Positions 8,634-17,235 of a DNA stretch of 64,000 bases are shown piece by piece. Source of the DNA: Eikenella sp963548155 (GTDB taxonomy: Bacteria; Pseudomonadota; Gammaproteobacteria; Burkholderiales; Neisseriaceae); contig CAUUTP010000001.1 of NCBI GenBank assembly GCA_963548155.1, forward strand, positions 1 through 64,000, in the 5' to 3' direction. Position numbers and translations under genes: made by a program. Position 1 is the first letter of the stretch. Each line of letters begins with the position of its first letter. Under the pieces are notes generated by a model, which was not told where the DNA came from, did no database searches, and saw only the letters and a program-made list of their open reading frames with translations.

Positions 8634-8902
8634 GATGCCTCCTTGCCTGCCGTTTGCGCTGCATTTTCTGCCTGCTGTGAAGCAGCCTGCTGCATCTGCT
8701 GGGCAGCAATCAGCTGTTTTTCGCGCAAAAACTTAGCCAGCGAAGCCATCTGCCCGGCCACACACAGGAAGGCAGCCAGGAAGCAAGCTATGGCAGCGGT
8801 GGAGTGTTTCAAAATAAACAAAACATTGCCTGCAAGTAGCAACAGGATAAACAAGATGGTGAATAGCGCGGTAAGTTTCAGGTAGCGTCTGGTTTTATTC
8901 AT
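8630..8902 (-). CDS. Small membrane protein of unknown function
   Basis: 90 residues. Two hydrophobic helices (about residues 10-30 and 35-53) are followed by a Gln/Ala-rich, probably helical cytoplasmic tail (EKQLIAAQQMQQAASQQAENAAQ). It overlaps rdgB by 4 bp, consistent with operon coupling. I do not recognise the family. The end of the first segment (RRYLKL) is encoded by an imperfect DUS. Confidence 0.6.
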   Translation of the reverse strand: MNKTRRYLKLTALFTILFILLLLAGNVLFILKHSTAAIACFLAAFLCVAGQMASLAKFLREKQLIAAQQMQQAASQQAENAAQTAGKEAS

Positions 8903-9289
8903 AGTGGTAGGAAAGATCAGTAAGCTAGGGAGGGATACCTAAAATATTGGAAGTTCTATAGATAAGAATGGAATACAAACTATCGCTTACATTTGAACAA
9001 TATCAAAGTTTTGAGATACCTGCTCAGGCGTGCATGCCACCAACAGGGTAAACAACGGGCAACAGGAACATTTCGGCTATGTTTAGTTAATTTTCGGTTA
9101 CGGAGCACAACCAAACTGATCAGCCTACTCTAACTCCGCTGAATCTTATATTTTCAGGTAGCCTAATTGCACATGATAAGGCTACCTGAAATATCATTTT
9201 GCTAGCGGCTTCTTTTCCCAATCTGCCCCAACCAACAAGCACAGAAGCAGCCTTTAATCTGTATTAAAGGCTGCTTTCTCATTACGTTA
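8903..9289. other. 387-bp intergenic region, no gene seen
   Basis: AT-rich, with no ORF of coding character. It contains an inverted DUS pair (9153-9164 and 9179-9190) and a separate 14-bp hairpin at 9245-9276. Probably holds the promoter of the rdgB operon and the 3' end of bamC. Confidence 0.6.
9245..9276 (-). terminator. Hairpin downstream of bamC
   Basis: A perfect 14-bp inverted repeat (AAGCAGCCTTTAAT/ATTAAAGGCTGCTT) with a 4-nt loop, 13 bp after the bamC stop. It lacks a good U-run on the minus strand, so termination may be helped by the DUS pair beyond it. Confidence 0.5.
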
Positions 9290-10417
9290 TTAGCGTAGCT
9301 CGTTATACAGGCGGCTCAGCCAAGTTTGTGCATCTGCGCCTTGGTAGGGACTGCCGTCTTTGTTGGACAACACCAACTGGCTGGCATTATTGCCCTGCGG
9401 CTGCACAGCCACCACAAATTCGGGCCGTGCCTGCGGCTCGGCAGGTTTGCTGCTGCGGCCAAACAATCGGCCGAAGAAACCGGGCTGCTCAGTACGCACG
9501 GCTTCGCCTTCGGCAGGGGCTACCTGAACCAAATAGGCTTGACGCTGGGTGTTTTGGGCGGTAACACTCAGACCAATACGGTCGAGCGCCAGGCCGACGC
9601 GGCGCCAGTTGCGAGCTTGGTCGCCGCGCAAAATCAGATGGCCGTTCTCCAATTTGGCCAAATCTCCACTGCGCGGGGCAGTAGATTGCTGCTGTTTCAG
9701 CGCCTGTTCAATCTGCTGTTCGTCCGCACCCAAATACTGCATGAAGCGGCCGAGCAAGGCGGCCTCCAAAGCGGTATCACGCTGCGAGGGCTGCCACATG
9801 GTGGTGTCTTTGTTGCGGTCGGCGTAGGTTTCCTTCATGCCACGATGGGTGAAGAATACATCAATACCACCTTTGCTGTTGCGCTCGAGGCGGATGGTAA
9901 ATTTGTCGCGCTCGCCAGTGGAATATACACCGCCCAAGCCGACGCGTTCAAACAGGCGGCGCAGGCCGTCTTGCGGCAGTTTGGCGCGGTTTTCCGCCCA
10001 ATCGGTTTCCATCAGGCCGATACCCGGCTCTTCACGGGCAATCACGAAGCCCTGCTCTTGCCAGAAAGCGTGCAAGAGTGGCCACACTTCGGCCGGGTTT
10101 TTGTTGGCAATGTTCAGCCAACGCTCACCACCTTCGCGCTGCATGGTGATGTTTTTTACCTCAGCCAACACCGGCGAACCCGCTTTATTGGCAGCGGCCT
10201 GCTGGCTGCGGGCAACATCGGTGGCTCGCACCGAACCACCTGCCGGCAGGTTGTATACATTGCCTTGCGATGGGTTGTCTAAATCGGGCGGTACTTCCAA
10301 ACTCACCACTTTGCGGTTTTCAGTTTGGTAGTCCAGCTTGGGCGTTTCGGTTTTAGTGGCGCAACCGGCCACTAGGCTGGCCATCAACAAGGCGGCGGGC
10401 AGTTTGAATACGTTCAT
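9290..10417 (-). CDS. bamC: Outer membrane protein assembly factor BamC (NlpB lipoprotein)
   Basis: 375 residues from the ATG at 10417, which has AAGGA upstream. An in-frame start further upstream would abut dapA but skips the signal peptide. The lipoprotein signal MNVFKLPAALLMASLVAGCAT contains lipobox VAGC. The following residues are poorly ordered (about 20-90, with VPPDLDNPSQGNVYNLP, the BamC segment that binds BamD), then come two helix-grip domains (ERWLNIANKNPAEVWPLLHAFWQEQGF; LILRGDQARNWRRVGLALDRIG). It is a lipoprotein of the BAM complex. The dapA-bamC order matches many proteobacteria. Confidence 0.93.
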   Translation of the reverse strand: MNVFKLPAALLMASLVAGCATKTETPKLDYQTENRKVVSLEVPPDLDNPSQGNVYNLPAGGSVRATDVARSQQAAANKAGSPVLAEVKNITMQREGGERWLNIANKNPAEVWPLLHAFWQEQGFVIAREEPGIGLMETDWAENRAKLPQDGLRRLFERVGLGGVYSTGERDKFTIRLERNSKGGIDVFFTHRGMKETYADRNKDTTMWQPSQRDTALEAALLGRFMQYLGADEQQIEQALKQQQSTAPRSGDLAKLENGHLILRGDQARNWRRVGLALDRIGLSVTAQNTQRQAYLVQVAPAEGEAVRTEQPGFFGRLFGRSSKPAEPQARPEFVVAVQPQGNNASQLVLSNKDGSPYQGADAQTWLSRLYNELR

Positions 10418-10459
10418 GCAGCTATGTCCTTCAGGGTTGAAACTTGTAATTAAATCCAA

Positions 10460-11335
10460 TTAAATCAGTTGCAGTTTTTGCAGTGCGGCGCTCACTCGCG
10501 CCTGGCCGGTTTCGCTCAGGCTAACCATCGGCAAGCGCACGGCACGGCCGCACAAGCCCAGCTTTTCCAGCGCCCATTTCGGCGCGGCCGGGCTGGGCTC
10601 GCAAAACATTTCTTGATATAGCGGCACCAGTTTCGCATTCAGCGAACGGGCCTCTGCCAGATTGCCGGCCAGCGCGGCACGGCACATATCGGCAAACAGC
10701 TTGGGTGCCACGTTGCCGGCCACGGTAATCACACCGTGTGCGCCGCACAGCATAGCAGCCATACCGGTGGGATCATCACCGGAATAGATGGCAAAATCTT
10801 TGGGTACACGGTTAACCAGATCCACCATGCGGCCAATGTCGCCACTGGCTTCTTTGATGCCGATGATGTTCGGAATTTCGGCTAAGCGCAGCACGGTGTC
10901 GTTATTCATGTTAACCACGGTGCGGCCAGGCACGTTGTACACAATCATCGGAATATCCGCCGCTTCGGCAATAGCAGCGAAGTGGCGGTAGATGCCTTCC
11001 TGCGGCGGTTTGTTGTAGTACGGCACCACAGACAGCGTGGCATACGCGCCGGAGCCAACTGCCGCGCGGGACAGCTCGATGGCTTCGCTGGTACTGTTCA
11101 CACCGGTACCGGCAATCACCGGAATGCGGCCGTCGGCAAAACGAATGGCTGCCTCGATCACTTCAATCTTTTCCGGCACGCTGAGCGTGGTGCTCTCGCC
11201 GGTGGTACCTACGGCGACAATGGCATCAGTGCCGTTGGCAACATGCCAATCAATCAGGCGTTGGAATTGTTTGTAGTGGACACTGCCATCTTCACGCATC
11301 GGGGTGATGATGGCGACAAGACTACCGGTTAGCAT
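10460..11335 (-). CDS. dapA: 4-hydroxy-tetrahydrodipicolinate synthase
   Basis: 291 residues. The pyruvate Schiff-base lysine is K161 in IIGIKEASGD, the catalytic Tyr is Y133 in VYNVPGRT, and the substrate loop GTTGES is at 43-48. It condenses pyruvate with aspartate semialdehyde, the first committed step to lysine and diaminopimelate (peptidoglycan). Cotranscribed with bamC, whose start lies 42 bp downstream of the dapA stop. Confidence 0.97.
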   Translation of the reverse strand: MLTGSLVAIITPMREDGSVHYKQFQRLIDWHVANGTDAIVAVGTTGESTTLSVPEKIEVIEAAIRFADGRIPVIAGTGVNSTSEAIELSRAAVGSGAYATLSVVPYYNKPPQEGIYRHFAAIAEAADIPMIVYNVPGRTVVNMNNDTVLRLAEIPNIIGIKEASGDIGRMVDLVNRVPKDFAIYSGDDPTGMAAMLCGAHGVITVAGNVAPKLFADMCRAALAGNLAEARSLNAKLVPLYQEMFCEPSPAAPKWALEKLGLCGRAVRLPMVSLSETGQARVSAALQKLQLI

Positions 11336-11751
11336 GGCTCAACCTTTATTTGAGGGTGGTCGAAAACGGAGCGATTGTAGCCTATTTTGCCGGCTTGTGC
11401 GAAATATTGCATAGATTAAAACTTGCTTGCCGGAACTATCTCCCAAGTGCCGGCAATATGGATTTAGCAAACAGATTGAGTATGATAAATGAAGGCATTA
11501 ACTGCTTTCAGGTAGCCTCCACTAGGCAGCCATCACTGAGAAAATCTGGGCAACCGACTATATTCTTGCTCTTAGTAAACCGGCAACCATTCGCTGAAAG
11601 CTAGCCAGAAACAAGATTCCAACGCGGTTAAAACGAGCGTAATAGTGGAGTTCGCCAGACTTTAAAAGAAATCGGTAAAACCAAATATCGTTACAACAAT
11701 GCCGAACCACGGCAATAGAAAGGCTACCTGAAATTTCAGGTAGCCTTTGTT
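11336..11751. other. 416-bp intergenic region, no gene seen
   Basis: No ORF with coding character. It holds a single DUS (11507-11518) and the palindromic DUS terminator at 11719-11748. Part of the minus strand between about 11600 and 11720 stays open but resembles nothing I recognise. Confidence 0.55.
11719..11748. terminator. Perfect 30-bp DUS palindrome, terminator
   Basis: Two DUS copies (11721-11732, 11735-11746) joined back to back make a 30-bp perfect palindrome, AAAGG...CCTTT. It lies 3 bp beyond the stop of the ABC transporter gene. Confidence 0.8.
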
Positions 11752-13482
11752 TCAAGTGGTGCCCTCTGCCTCGCAAACCGCCATTTCCCCTTCCATAAAT
11801 CCAGCCAAATCCACCCTTCGCTCAAACAGTTCCTGAATCCGTGCCTGATGGCTGATACCGATGCACAAGACATCCGGCAAGCATTGGCGCAGAATGTGCA
11901 TGAGTTCGGCGGCGGAAGTGTCGTCCAGCTGGTTGGTGGCTTCGTCCAGAAACAATACATCGGGGCGATGCAGCAAGGCGCGGGCAAGGCTGAGGCGCTG
12001 CTGTTCGCCACCGGAGAGGATGTTGTGCCACTCGTGTTCGGCATCGGGATCGAGCACGGTCAGACGCGGCAGGCCGGTTTGCCTTAATGCTTGGGCGATG
12101 GCGGCGTTATCAGGTGCGGTGGCATACGGATAGGCAAGCACGTTACGCAGGCTGTCGTGCGGCAGGTAGGGGCGTTGCGGCAGGAACAGGCTGCGGCCTT
12201 GGATGGCGAAACGGCCTTGATAATACGGCCACAGACCGGCCAGCGTGCGCAGCAGAGTGGATTTACCAATGCCGCTGCGGCCTTCAAGCAGCAGCCATTC
12301 GGCGGCACGGGCGGCGAGCGAGAGGCCGTGCAGCAGGGTGCGGCCGTCTGCGGTGTGGAGGGTGAGCTTGTCCGCTTTGAGTGCGGCGGTTTGGCCGGAT
12401 TTGCCGTCGCTATCATGTGCGGGCTGCTTTTGCGGTATGTCGTCCAGCGTGTTCAGGGCTACCTGAAAACCGTCCAGACGTTCCACCACGGATGCCCATT
12501 CGATGATGCGTTTGTAGTAATCCATAAACCAGCCGAAGCCGTCCTGCACGTTGGAAAACGCGCTGCGTGCCTTCATCATGTCGCCGAAAGTGAGGGTATG
12601 TGCCAGATACATGGGCAGGGTGGCGATGATGGGAATAAACATGGATAGGCGCAGATAGGCGGCGGAAAAGGTTTCCAGGCGCAGTTCGCGATCGATAAGC
12701 TCGCGCCAGTTGCGGCGTACGGCTTCAAAGCGGCGGTTCAGGCGGCTTTGTTCGGCAGCTTCGCCGCGATACAGTGCAATTTGCTCGGCATGGTCGCGCA
12801 CGCGCAAGAGGGTGGCGCGGTAGTCGGCTTCGCGGTGCTGGCGTTCCACGTTGAGCGGCTGGAGCTTGCGGCCGATCAAATGAGTGAGCAGAGTGCAGGC
12901 CGCCGAATAGGCCAGCGCCACCCACACCAGATAGCCGTGCACCGTGATGTTTTGCCCGAAGATTTTGAAGGTTTGCACACCGGATAGCTGCCACAAAATC
13001 ACCACGAATGCACCGAGTTTGGCGGCGTTCATGATGAAATATTTGAACAAATCGATGCTTTTTTCCGAGAGCAAGAAGATGTCTTCGGCAATGCGCTGGT
13101 CGGGGTTGTCCGGCCCGCCGCCGTGTTGCAGTTGCAGGCGGTAGTGGCGGCTGCGGCCGAGCCATTGCCGCTGGAACTGCTGCGTAAGGTGGCTGCGCCA
13201 GCGGAACAGCAGGATTTTGCGCAACCAGTTGCCGAAAGCGACTAAGGCGGTCACCAAGGTGATATACAGCAGATATTCTCCAGCCAACGCTGGCATGGCG
13301 GTGCTGTCGAAGGCGGCGAGCGCATCGTAAAACGTTTTGTTCCAATCGGTAATCAGCACGCTGACGCGCACGATGGCGAGCGAACAGCCGACCACGGCAG
13401 CCAAAAGCAGCCATTCGCGCCATTGGCTTTTGGCAAACCAAAACGGGGCGGCAAGACGGAGGAAACGGCGGAGGGTTTTCAC
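11752..13482 (-). CDS. ABC transporter, fused permease and ATPase (SbmA/BacA-like membrane domain)
   Basis: About 576 residues from a GTG at 13482. The frame is open 23 codons further upstream, but those codons include a DUS (PFSGS) and look non-coding. The N-terminal half has about six hydrophobic helices and the segment DNPDQRIAEDI seen in ABC_membrane_2 (YddA/SbmA-like) exporters. The C-terminal ATPase has Walker A EGRSGIGKST, signature LSGGEQQRLSLARALLHRP and Walker B VLFLDEATNQLD. Family members move peptides or cofactors across the inner membrane. The substrate here is unknown. Confidence 0.85.
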   Translation of the reverse strand: MKTLRRFLRLAAPFWFAKSQWREWLLLAAVVGCSLAIVRVSVLITDWNKTFYDALAAFDSTAMPALAGEYLLYITLVTALVAFGNWLRKILLFRWRSHLTQQFQRQWLGRSRHYRLQLQHGGGPDNPDQRIAEDIFLLSEKSIDLFKYFIMNAAKLGAFVVILWQLSGVQTFKIFGQNITVHGYLVWVALAYSAACTLLTHLIGRKLQPLNVERQHREADYRATLLRVRDHAEQIALYRGEAAEQSRLNRRFEAVRRNWRELIDRELRLETFSAAYLRLSMFIPIIATLPMYLAHTLTFGDMMKARSAFSNVQDGFGWFMDYYKRIIEWASVVERLDGFQVALNTLDDIPQKQPAHDSDGKSGQTAALKADKLTLHTADGRTLLHGLSLAARAAEWLLLEGRSGIGKSTLLRTLAGLWPYYQGRFAIQGRSLFLPQRPYLPHDSLRNVLAYPYATAPDNAAIAQALRQTGLPRLTVLDPDAEHEWHNILSGGEQQRLSLARALLHRPDVLFLDEATNQLDDTSAAELMHILRQCLPDVLCIGISHQARIQELFERRVDLAGFMEGEMAVCEAEGTT

Positions 13483-13608
13483 GGGGCTACCTGAAAATGG
13501 GATATGGATAATATTGGATGGTAAAGCAAGGTTAATCGGTTTTACTTGCAAAGCAAAAAAGGTTTATAGTTTCAACTCTTATATAGCATACAACCAAGGA
13601 GTATTTTT

Positions 13609-13854
13609 ATGAGCAATTTCGACGATATCGTAGGCAAAGTGAAAAAAGAAGTGGGCGATGCCATCGGCAGCAGCAAACTGCAAGCCGAAGGCCTGATTCA
13701 AGAAGGCGTGGGCAAAGCTAAAGAAGCCATTGCCGATGTGGAAAAACAAGCGGCCGATGTGCTGGAAAAAGGCAAAAAATCCGCTGAAGAGCTGATGAGC
13801 GAAGCCAAAGGCAAAGCCGAAGGTCTGATCAACGACATCAAAAGCAAGTTCTAA
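13609..13854 (+). CDS. CsbD-like stress-response protein
   Basis: 81 residues, hydrophilic and Lys/Glu/Ala-rich. The opening FDDIVGKVKKEVGDAIGSSKLQAEG followed by GVGKAKEAI matches the CsbD pattern, and the rest is predicted continuous helix. The start has a strong AAGGAG 8 bp upstream. CsbD proteins are abundant in stress but their molecular role is unknown. Divergent from the ABC exporter and ended by a DUS terminator. Confidence 0.8.
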   Translation: MSNFDDIVGKVKKEVGDAIGSSKLQAEGLIQEGVGKAKEAIADVEKQAADVLEKGKKSAEELMSEAKGKAEGLINDIKSKF

Positions 13855-13901
13855 CTGAGCAAACGGCACGGCAAACCGCCCTGCCCCACGCCGCCGAACA
13901 G

Positions 13902-13928
13902 AGGCTACCTGAAAGTTTCAGGTAGCCT
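13902..13928. terminator. Inverted DUS pair between convergent genes
   Basis: DUS copies 13902-13913 and 13917-13928 form a 13-bp stem with a 1-nt gap, followed by TTTTCTCTTT. It serves the csbD-like gene on the plus strand and the TonB receptor gene on the minus strand. Confidence 0.85.
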
Positions 13929-13952
13929 TTTCTCTTTACCCGCGCGGCGGGA

Positions 13953-16178
13953 TTACAGCTTCCAATCGAATTTCAGCATGATGTTGCGCGGTTCGATCAG
14001 ATAGTTATTGATGCCGTTCTGCCGGGTTTTCTGGTTTTCATACACACGCCGGTCGGTCAGGTTGCTGCCAATCAGGCTGAGTTTCATGTTGTCGTTGAAG
14101 CTGTATTGCACGTTGGCGTTAAACAGCGCATAGCCACCCTGCTTCACGTTGGCCAGGCTGGACGTTTCGCTTTGCGCCGTTACGCCGCCGCCAATCGTCC
14201 ATTTGTTTGCCGCACCGGGCAGGCGGTAGCTGGTGTAGAGGCGGAACATATGGCGCGGCGTGTGTTTGCTGAAATTGGTGCCCGCAGGAATTGCGCCACG
14301 GTTTTCGGCATCCAGATATTTGCTGTTGTTCAGCGTGTAGCCTGCAAACAGCTGCCAATCGTCCGTCAGTTTGCCGGAAATTTCCATATCCACGCCGCGG
14401 CTGCGCACACGGCCCACCGGCTCGTTATACCAGCGCGACATGATATTGTCGTACACCTGCACGCTGCGGTTTTTCTGCACGATGTCGAACAAGGCCACGG
14501 AAGCATTCAGCTTACCTTCATACCATTCGCCCTTCCAACCAATTTCGTAGTTACTGCCCAATATCGGCGGCAGATAACGCTCGTAGCGGTCTTTGCTGCC
14601 GTTGGGCTTGAAGATGCTGGTGTAGCTGGCGTATACACTGTGATGCGGCGTGATGTCGTAAGTGATGCCGAAATACGGAATAAAACGATGGTGGTTGCGC
14701 TCGGTAACACTATCCGGGTCATTATCAACCGCACCGCTGGTGTAATGATAGTCCACCACAGACTTGGTGGTCATATTGGTGTAGCGTGTGCCGGCCAAAA
14801 TGTGCAGCTTTTCGGTGGGATTGAAGCGCGTACCGGCCATTAAGGAATAACTGCGCTCGGTATTATCGTAGTCCCACAACATCCACGGTGTGCCGGCATA
14901 CCAATCCGGCTCGGCCACTTCGTTACCCCGGAAAGAAGACGGGTCGTAAGACTGAAGATGGCGGAACTGGCGGCGTTCGCCACCACCGCTTTTGTGGTTA
15001 TAGGTATAGCCGAAGAACACATCGTGTTCCTGCCCCAACAGGCGGTATTTGCCGTTTAAATTGGTTTTGATGGTGAACTGCTTTTCGTTGCGGTCATACC
15101 GACCAAGCCAGCCGGAAGGCAAAACGCCGCCGGTTGTCCAGCCTGCATAGGAAGTATTGCCGCTGTAAATACCGCCGTTGCGTTTCAAAGAATGGTTGTT
15201 GTTGTAATTGAGTGTGCCGGTCAGTTTCCAATCATCAGAAAAATGTTGCTCCACCTCGGCAAACAGGTTGATTTTACGGGCTCTGTTGCGGCTCCAATCA
15301 TAGCTGAGGAAGGTGTCGCGCGGCAGGCCGGAATCGCTGCCGTTCACGCCCATCGGAATACCCCAGTCGTCGGGCGTGGATATTTTGCGCTGATACAGCC
15401 CGCCCCAAGTGAGCTTGGTATTCTCACCTAACTGTGCATCCATCACGCCGTATAAGGTGAATGTGTTCCCTACCGCACTGTCTTTGAAACTGCCGTCTCT
15501 ACTTGCCACACCTACCACGCGCCCGCGCAGGGTTTGTGCTTTGTTCAGCGGTCCGGAAACATCAATCGTGGTACGGGCGGTGCCGAAGCGGTTAAACAAA
15601 ACATCGCCTTGTATTTGGCGCAAAGAGGTCGGGCGTTTACGCACGGCATTGACCGTGCCGCCCGGCTCGCCGTTGGCTTGGGTAAGCCCCGTGGCACCGC
15701 GTACCACTTCGATATGATCGTACACTGCCAAATCAGTAGCAGATTGTGCATCGTACATGGGGTTGGCTACTGCGCCGGGTACCACGCTGCTGATGCCGTC
15801 TTCCTCAATCTGGTCGATATAGAAACCGCGCGATTGGAAGCGCGCCGTACCGGTATCGCGGATAACGTTGACGCCCGTAGTGGTTTTCAGCGCATCCTCC
15901 ATGCTGGTGATGCCTTGTTCGCTCATCTGCCGTTTGGTAATCACGCTCACCGACTGCGGCGTTTCCTTGGGCGACAGCGAAAGCCCCGTGGTGGTGCGCA
16001 TGGCGGAGGTGGTGTAGCTGTTTCGGTTTTCGGTGCGGGTGCTGCGGTTGCGGGCAGTGATTTGGATGCTTTCCAATTCGGCGCTGCCGCCTTCATTTTC
16101 GGCAGCATTATCGGCCCATGCGGGCGTGGTAGCGGCCAGCAGGGCGGCGATAAAGGTGGGTTTGAACGGGTGTTGCAT
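13953..16178 (-). CDS. TonB-dependent siderophore receptor
   Basis: 741 residues. Signal peptide of about 22 residues ending TPAWA. A TonB-box-like ESIQITA is near residue 37. The plug domain contains KETPQSVSVITKRQMSEQG and IEVVRGATGLTQANGEPGGTVNAVRKRPT, typical of ferric-siderophore receptors (FhuE/FpvA type). The rest is a predicted 22-strand barrel ending in FDWKL, a canonical terminal aromatic/hydrophobic signature. It imports an iron-siderophore complex with TonB-ExbBD energy. The ligand cannot be read from sequence. A Fur-like site lies upstream. Confidence 0.92.
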   Translation of the reverse strand: MQHPFKPTFIAALLAATTPAWADNAAENEGGSAELESIQITARNRSTRTENRNSYTTSAMRTTTGLSLSPKETPQSVSVITKRQMSEQGITSMEDALKTTTGVNVIRDTGTARFQSRGFYIDQIEEDGISSVVPGAVANPMYDAQSATDLAVYDHIEVVRGATGLTQANGEPGGTVNAVRKRPTSLRQIQGDVLFNRFGTARTTIDVSGPLNKAQTLRGRVVGVASRDGSFKDSAVGNTFTLYGVMDAQLGENTKLTWGGLYQRKISTPDDWGIPMGVNGSDSGLPRDTFLSYDWSRNRARKINLFAEVEQHFSDDWKLTGTLNYNNNHSLKRNGGIYSGNTSYAGWTTGGVLPSGWLGRYDRNEKQFTIKTNLNGKYRLLGQEHDVFFGYTYNHKSGGGERRQFRHLQSYDPSSFRGNEVAEPDWYAGTPWMLWDYDNTERSYSLMAGTRFNPTEKLHILAGTRYTNMTTKSVVDYHYTSGAVDNDPDSVTERNHHRFIPYFGITYDITPHHSVYASYTSIFKPNGSKDRYERYLPPILGSNYEIGWKGEWYEGKLNASVALFDIVQKNRSVQVYDNIMSRWYNEPVGRVRSRGVDMEISGKLTDDWQLFAGYTLNNSKYLDAENRGAIPAGTNFSKHTPRHMFRLYTSYRLPGAANKWTIGGGVTAQSETSSLANVKQGGYALFNANVQYSFNDNMKLSLIGSNLTDRRVYENQKTRQNGINNYLIEPRNIMLKFDWKL

Positions 16179-16227
16179 AATTTCCCTTTGATAAAAAAAG
16201 TAAACATAGATAAATTTTCAAGGCGCG

Positions 16228-16275
16228 ATTATAGTCTTTTACAACCTAATACAAATGAATTTGATAATTTTTAAC
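16228..16275 (-). promoter_or_regulatory. Promoter with Fur-like operator of the TonB receptor gene
   Basis: On the minus strand TATAAT (16233-16228) lies 50 bp before the start codon. GAATTTGATAATTTTTAAC (16257-16275, plus strand) matches the 19-bp Fur consensus at 13 positions and sits upstream of the -10, near the expected -35. Iron repression is therefore plausible. No good -35 hexamer is visible. Confidence 0.4.
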
Positions 16276-16501
16276 AACAAATAGAGTGCAAATACCACAT
16301 ACAACGCAAAGAGTTTGATGGTTGGCCGGATACTCCTCTCTTCGCCATTGCCGGATAACAATGATGCAGCCTCCTGAAATGTGCACTTCAAAGCAGCGTA
16401 TCGAATAAGCTTATTTTTCAGGTAGCCTTTGCCGTTTGGCGTTCTTAAGCAGCGGGCTTATAATATCGTTCCCTATTTCACAATCCGGATGAAAGCGGAT
16501 C
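16276..16501. other. Remainder of the 323-bp gap before dsbB
   Basis: No ORF. It contains one DUS (16417-16428). AT-rich, and presumably carries the dsbB promoter, though none stands out. Confidence 0.5.
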
Positions 16502-17008
16502 ATGATTGCTTCTTATCGAAAAATCCTGTTGGGTATCTTTGCCGTGGCGGCGGTGTGCACGGCGATGTCGTTGTATATGCAGTATGGGCGGGGCATGGAC
16601 CCGTGCGTGATGTGCATTATCCAGCGGGTGTCGATTATTTTCGTGGGGCTGCTTTCGCTGCTCTCTATGCTGTTGCCGCTGAAGCGCCGTTGGGCGCGGA
16701 CGGTAGCGGCAATGCTGGTGAGTATTCCGGCGCTGTGGGGCGGCTGGACGGCCATCAGCCAGCTGCACCTGCAAAGCCTACCCTTGGAGCAACAGCCTTC
16801 CTGCGGTGCGCCATGGACTTTCCGCTTGCAGGGTGCGCCGCTGTTTGATTGGTATGAGCCGATTATCCGTGGCTACGGCCAATGCGGCACGGTGGAATAT
16901 TTCTTGAGTGTGCCGTTTGCCTGGTGGTCGCTGCTGGCTTGTGCATTTATCCTAGTTGGCCTGTGGGGCGGCTGGTGGGTGATGCGCCATCATGAAATAG
17001 CGGAATAG
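16502..17008 (+). CDS. dsbB: Disulfide bond formation protein B
   Basis: 168 residues with four transmembrane helices (about 10-27, 43-60, 67-84, 141-160). The first periplasmic loop has the redox pair C35-x-x-C38 (DPCVMC), and the second loop has the C101/C128 pair (QPSCGAPW and GYGQCG). DsbB re-oxidises DsbA and passes electrons to quinone. The essential Arg after the first pair may be R42 in IIQRVS. Monocistronic, followed by an inverted DUS pair. Confidence 0.95.
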   Translation: MIASYRKILLGIFAVAAVCTAMSLYMQYGRGMDPCVMCIIQRVSIIFVGLLSLLSMLLPLKRRWARTVAAMLVSIPALWGGWTAISQLHLQSLPLEQQPSCGAPWTFRLQGAPLFDWYEPIIRGYGQCGTVEYFLSVPFAWWSLLACAFILVGLWGGWWVMRHHEIAE

Positions 17009-17013
17009 AAGTT

Positions 17014-17049
17014 TTCAGGTAGCCTGTTGTAATGCGCAGGCTACCTGAA
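17014..17049. terminator. Inverted DUS pair downstream of dsbB
   Basis: TTCAGGTAGCCT (17014-17025) and AGGCTACCTGAA (17038-17049) form a 12-bp stem with a 12-nt loop, 6 bp after the dsbB stop. Confidence 0.7.
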
Positions 17050-17178
17050 ACTTTAGGGCTTGATTGAATGGAAGGCTGGCTGAGTATTTCAGGCAGCCTT
17101 GATGCGTGCCAATCCAATTATTGGCCGGAATGTCGGCATTGCCATTCAATCTATGAAATATTTGCCTACAAGCATACT

Positions 17179-17212
17179 AAAAAGGCTACCTGAAAGATTT
17201 CAGGTAGCCTTT
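17179..17212 (-). terminator. Inverted DUS pair, terminator of msbA
   Basis: A 15-bp stem (AAAGGCTACCTGAAA and its complement) with a 2-nt loop and a U-run on the minus strand, 24 bp after the msbA stop. Confidence 0.82.
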
Positions 17213-17235
17213 ACTTTTACTCCTATGCAATAGCG

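Noticed and set aside
11350..11718. Short open frames in the gap between dapA and the ABC exporter
   Set aside because: No ribosome-binding site, no recognisable domain, and they run through a DUS. Treated as non-coding.
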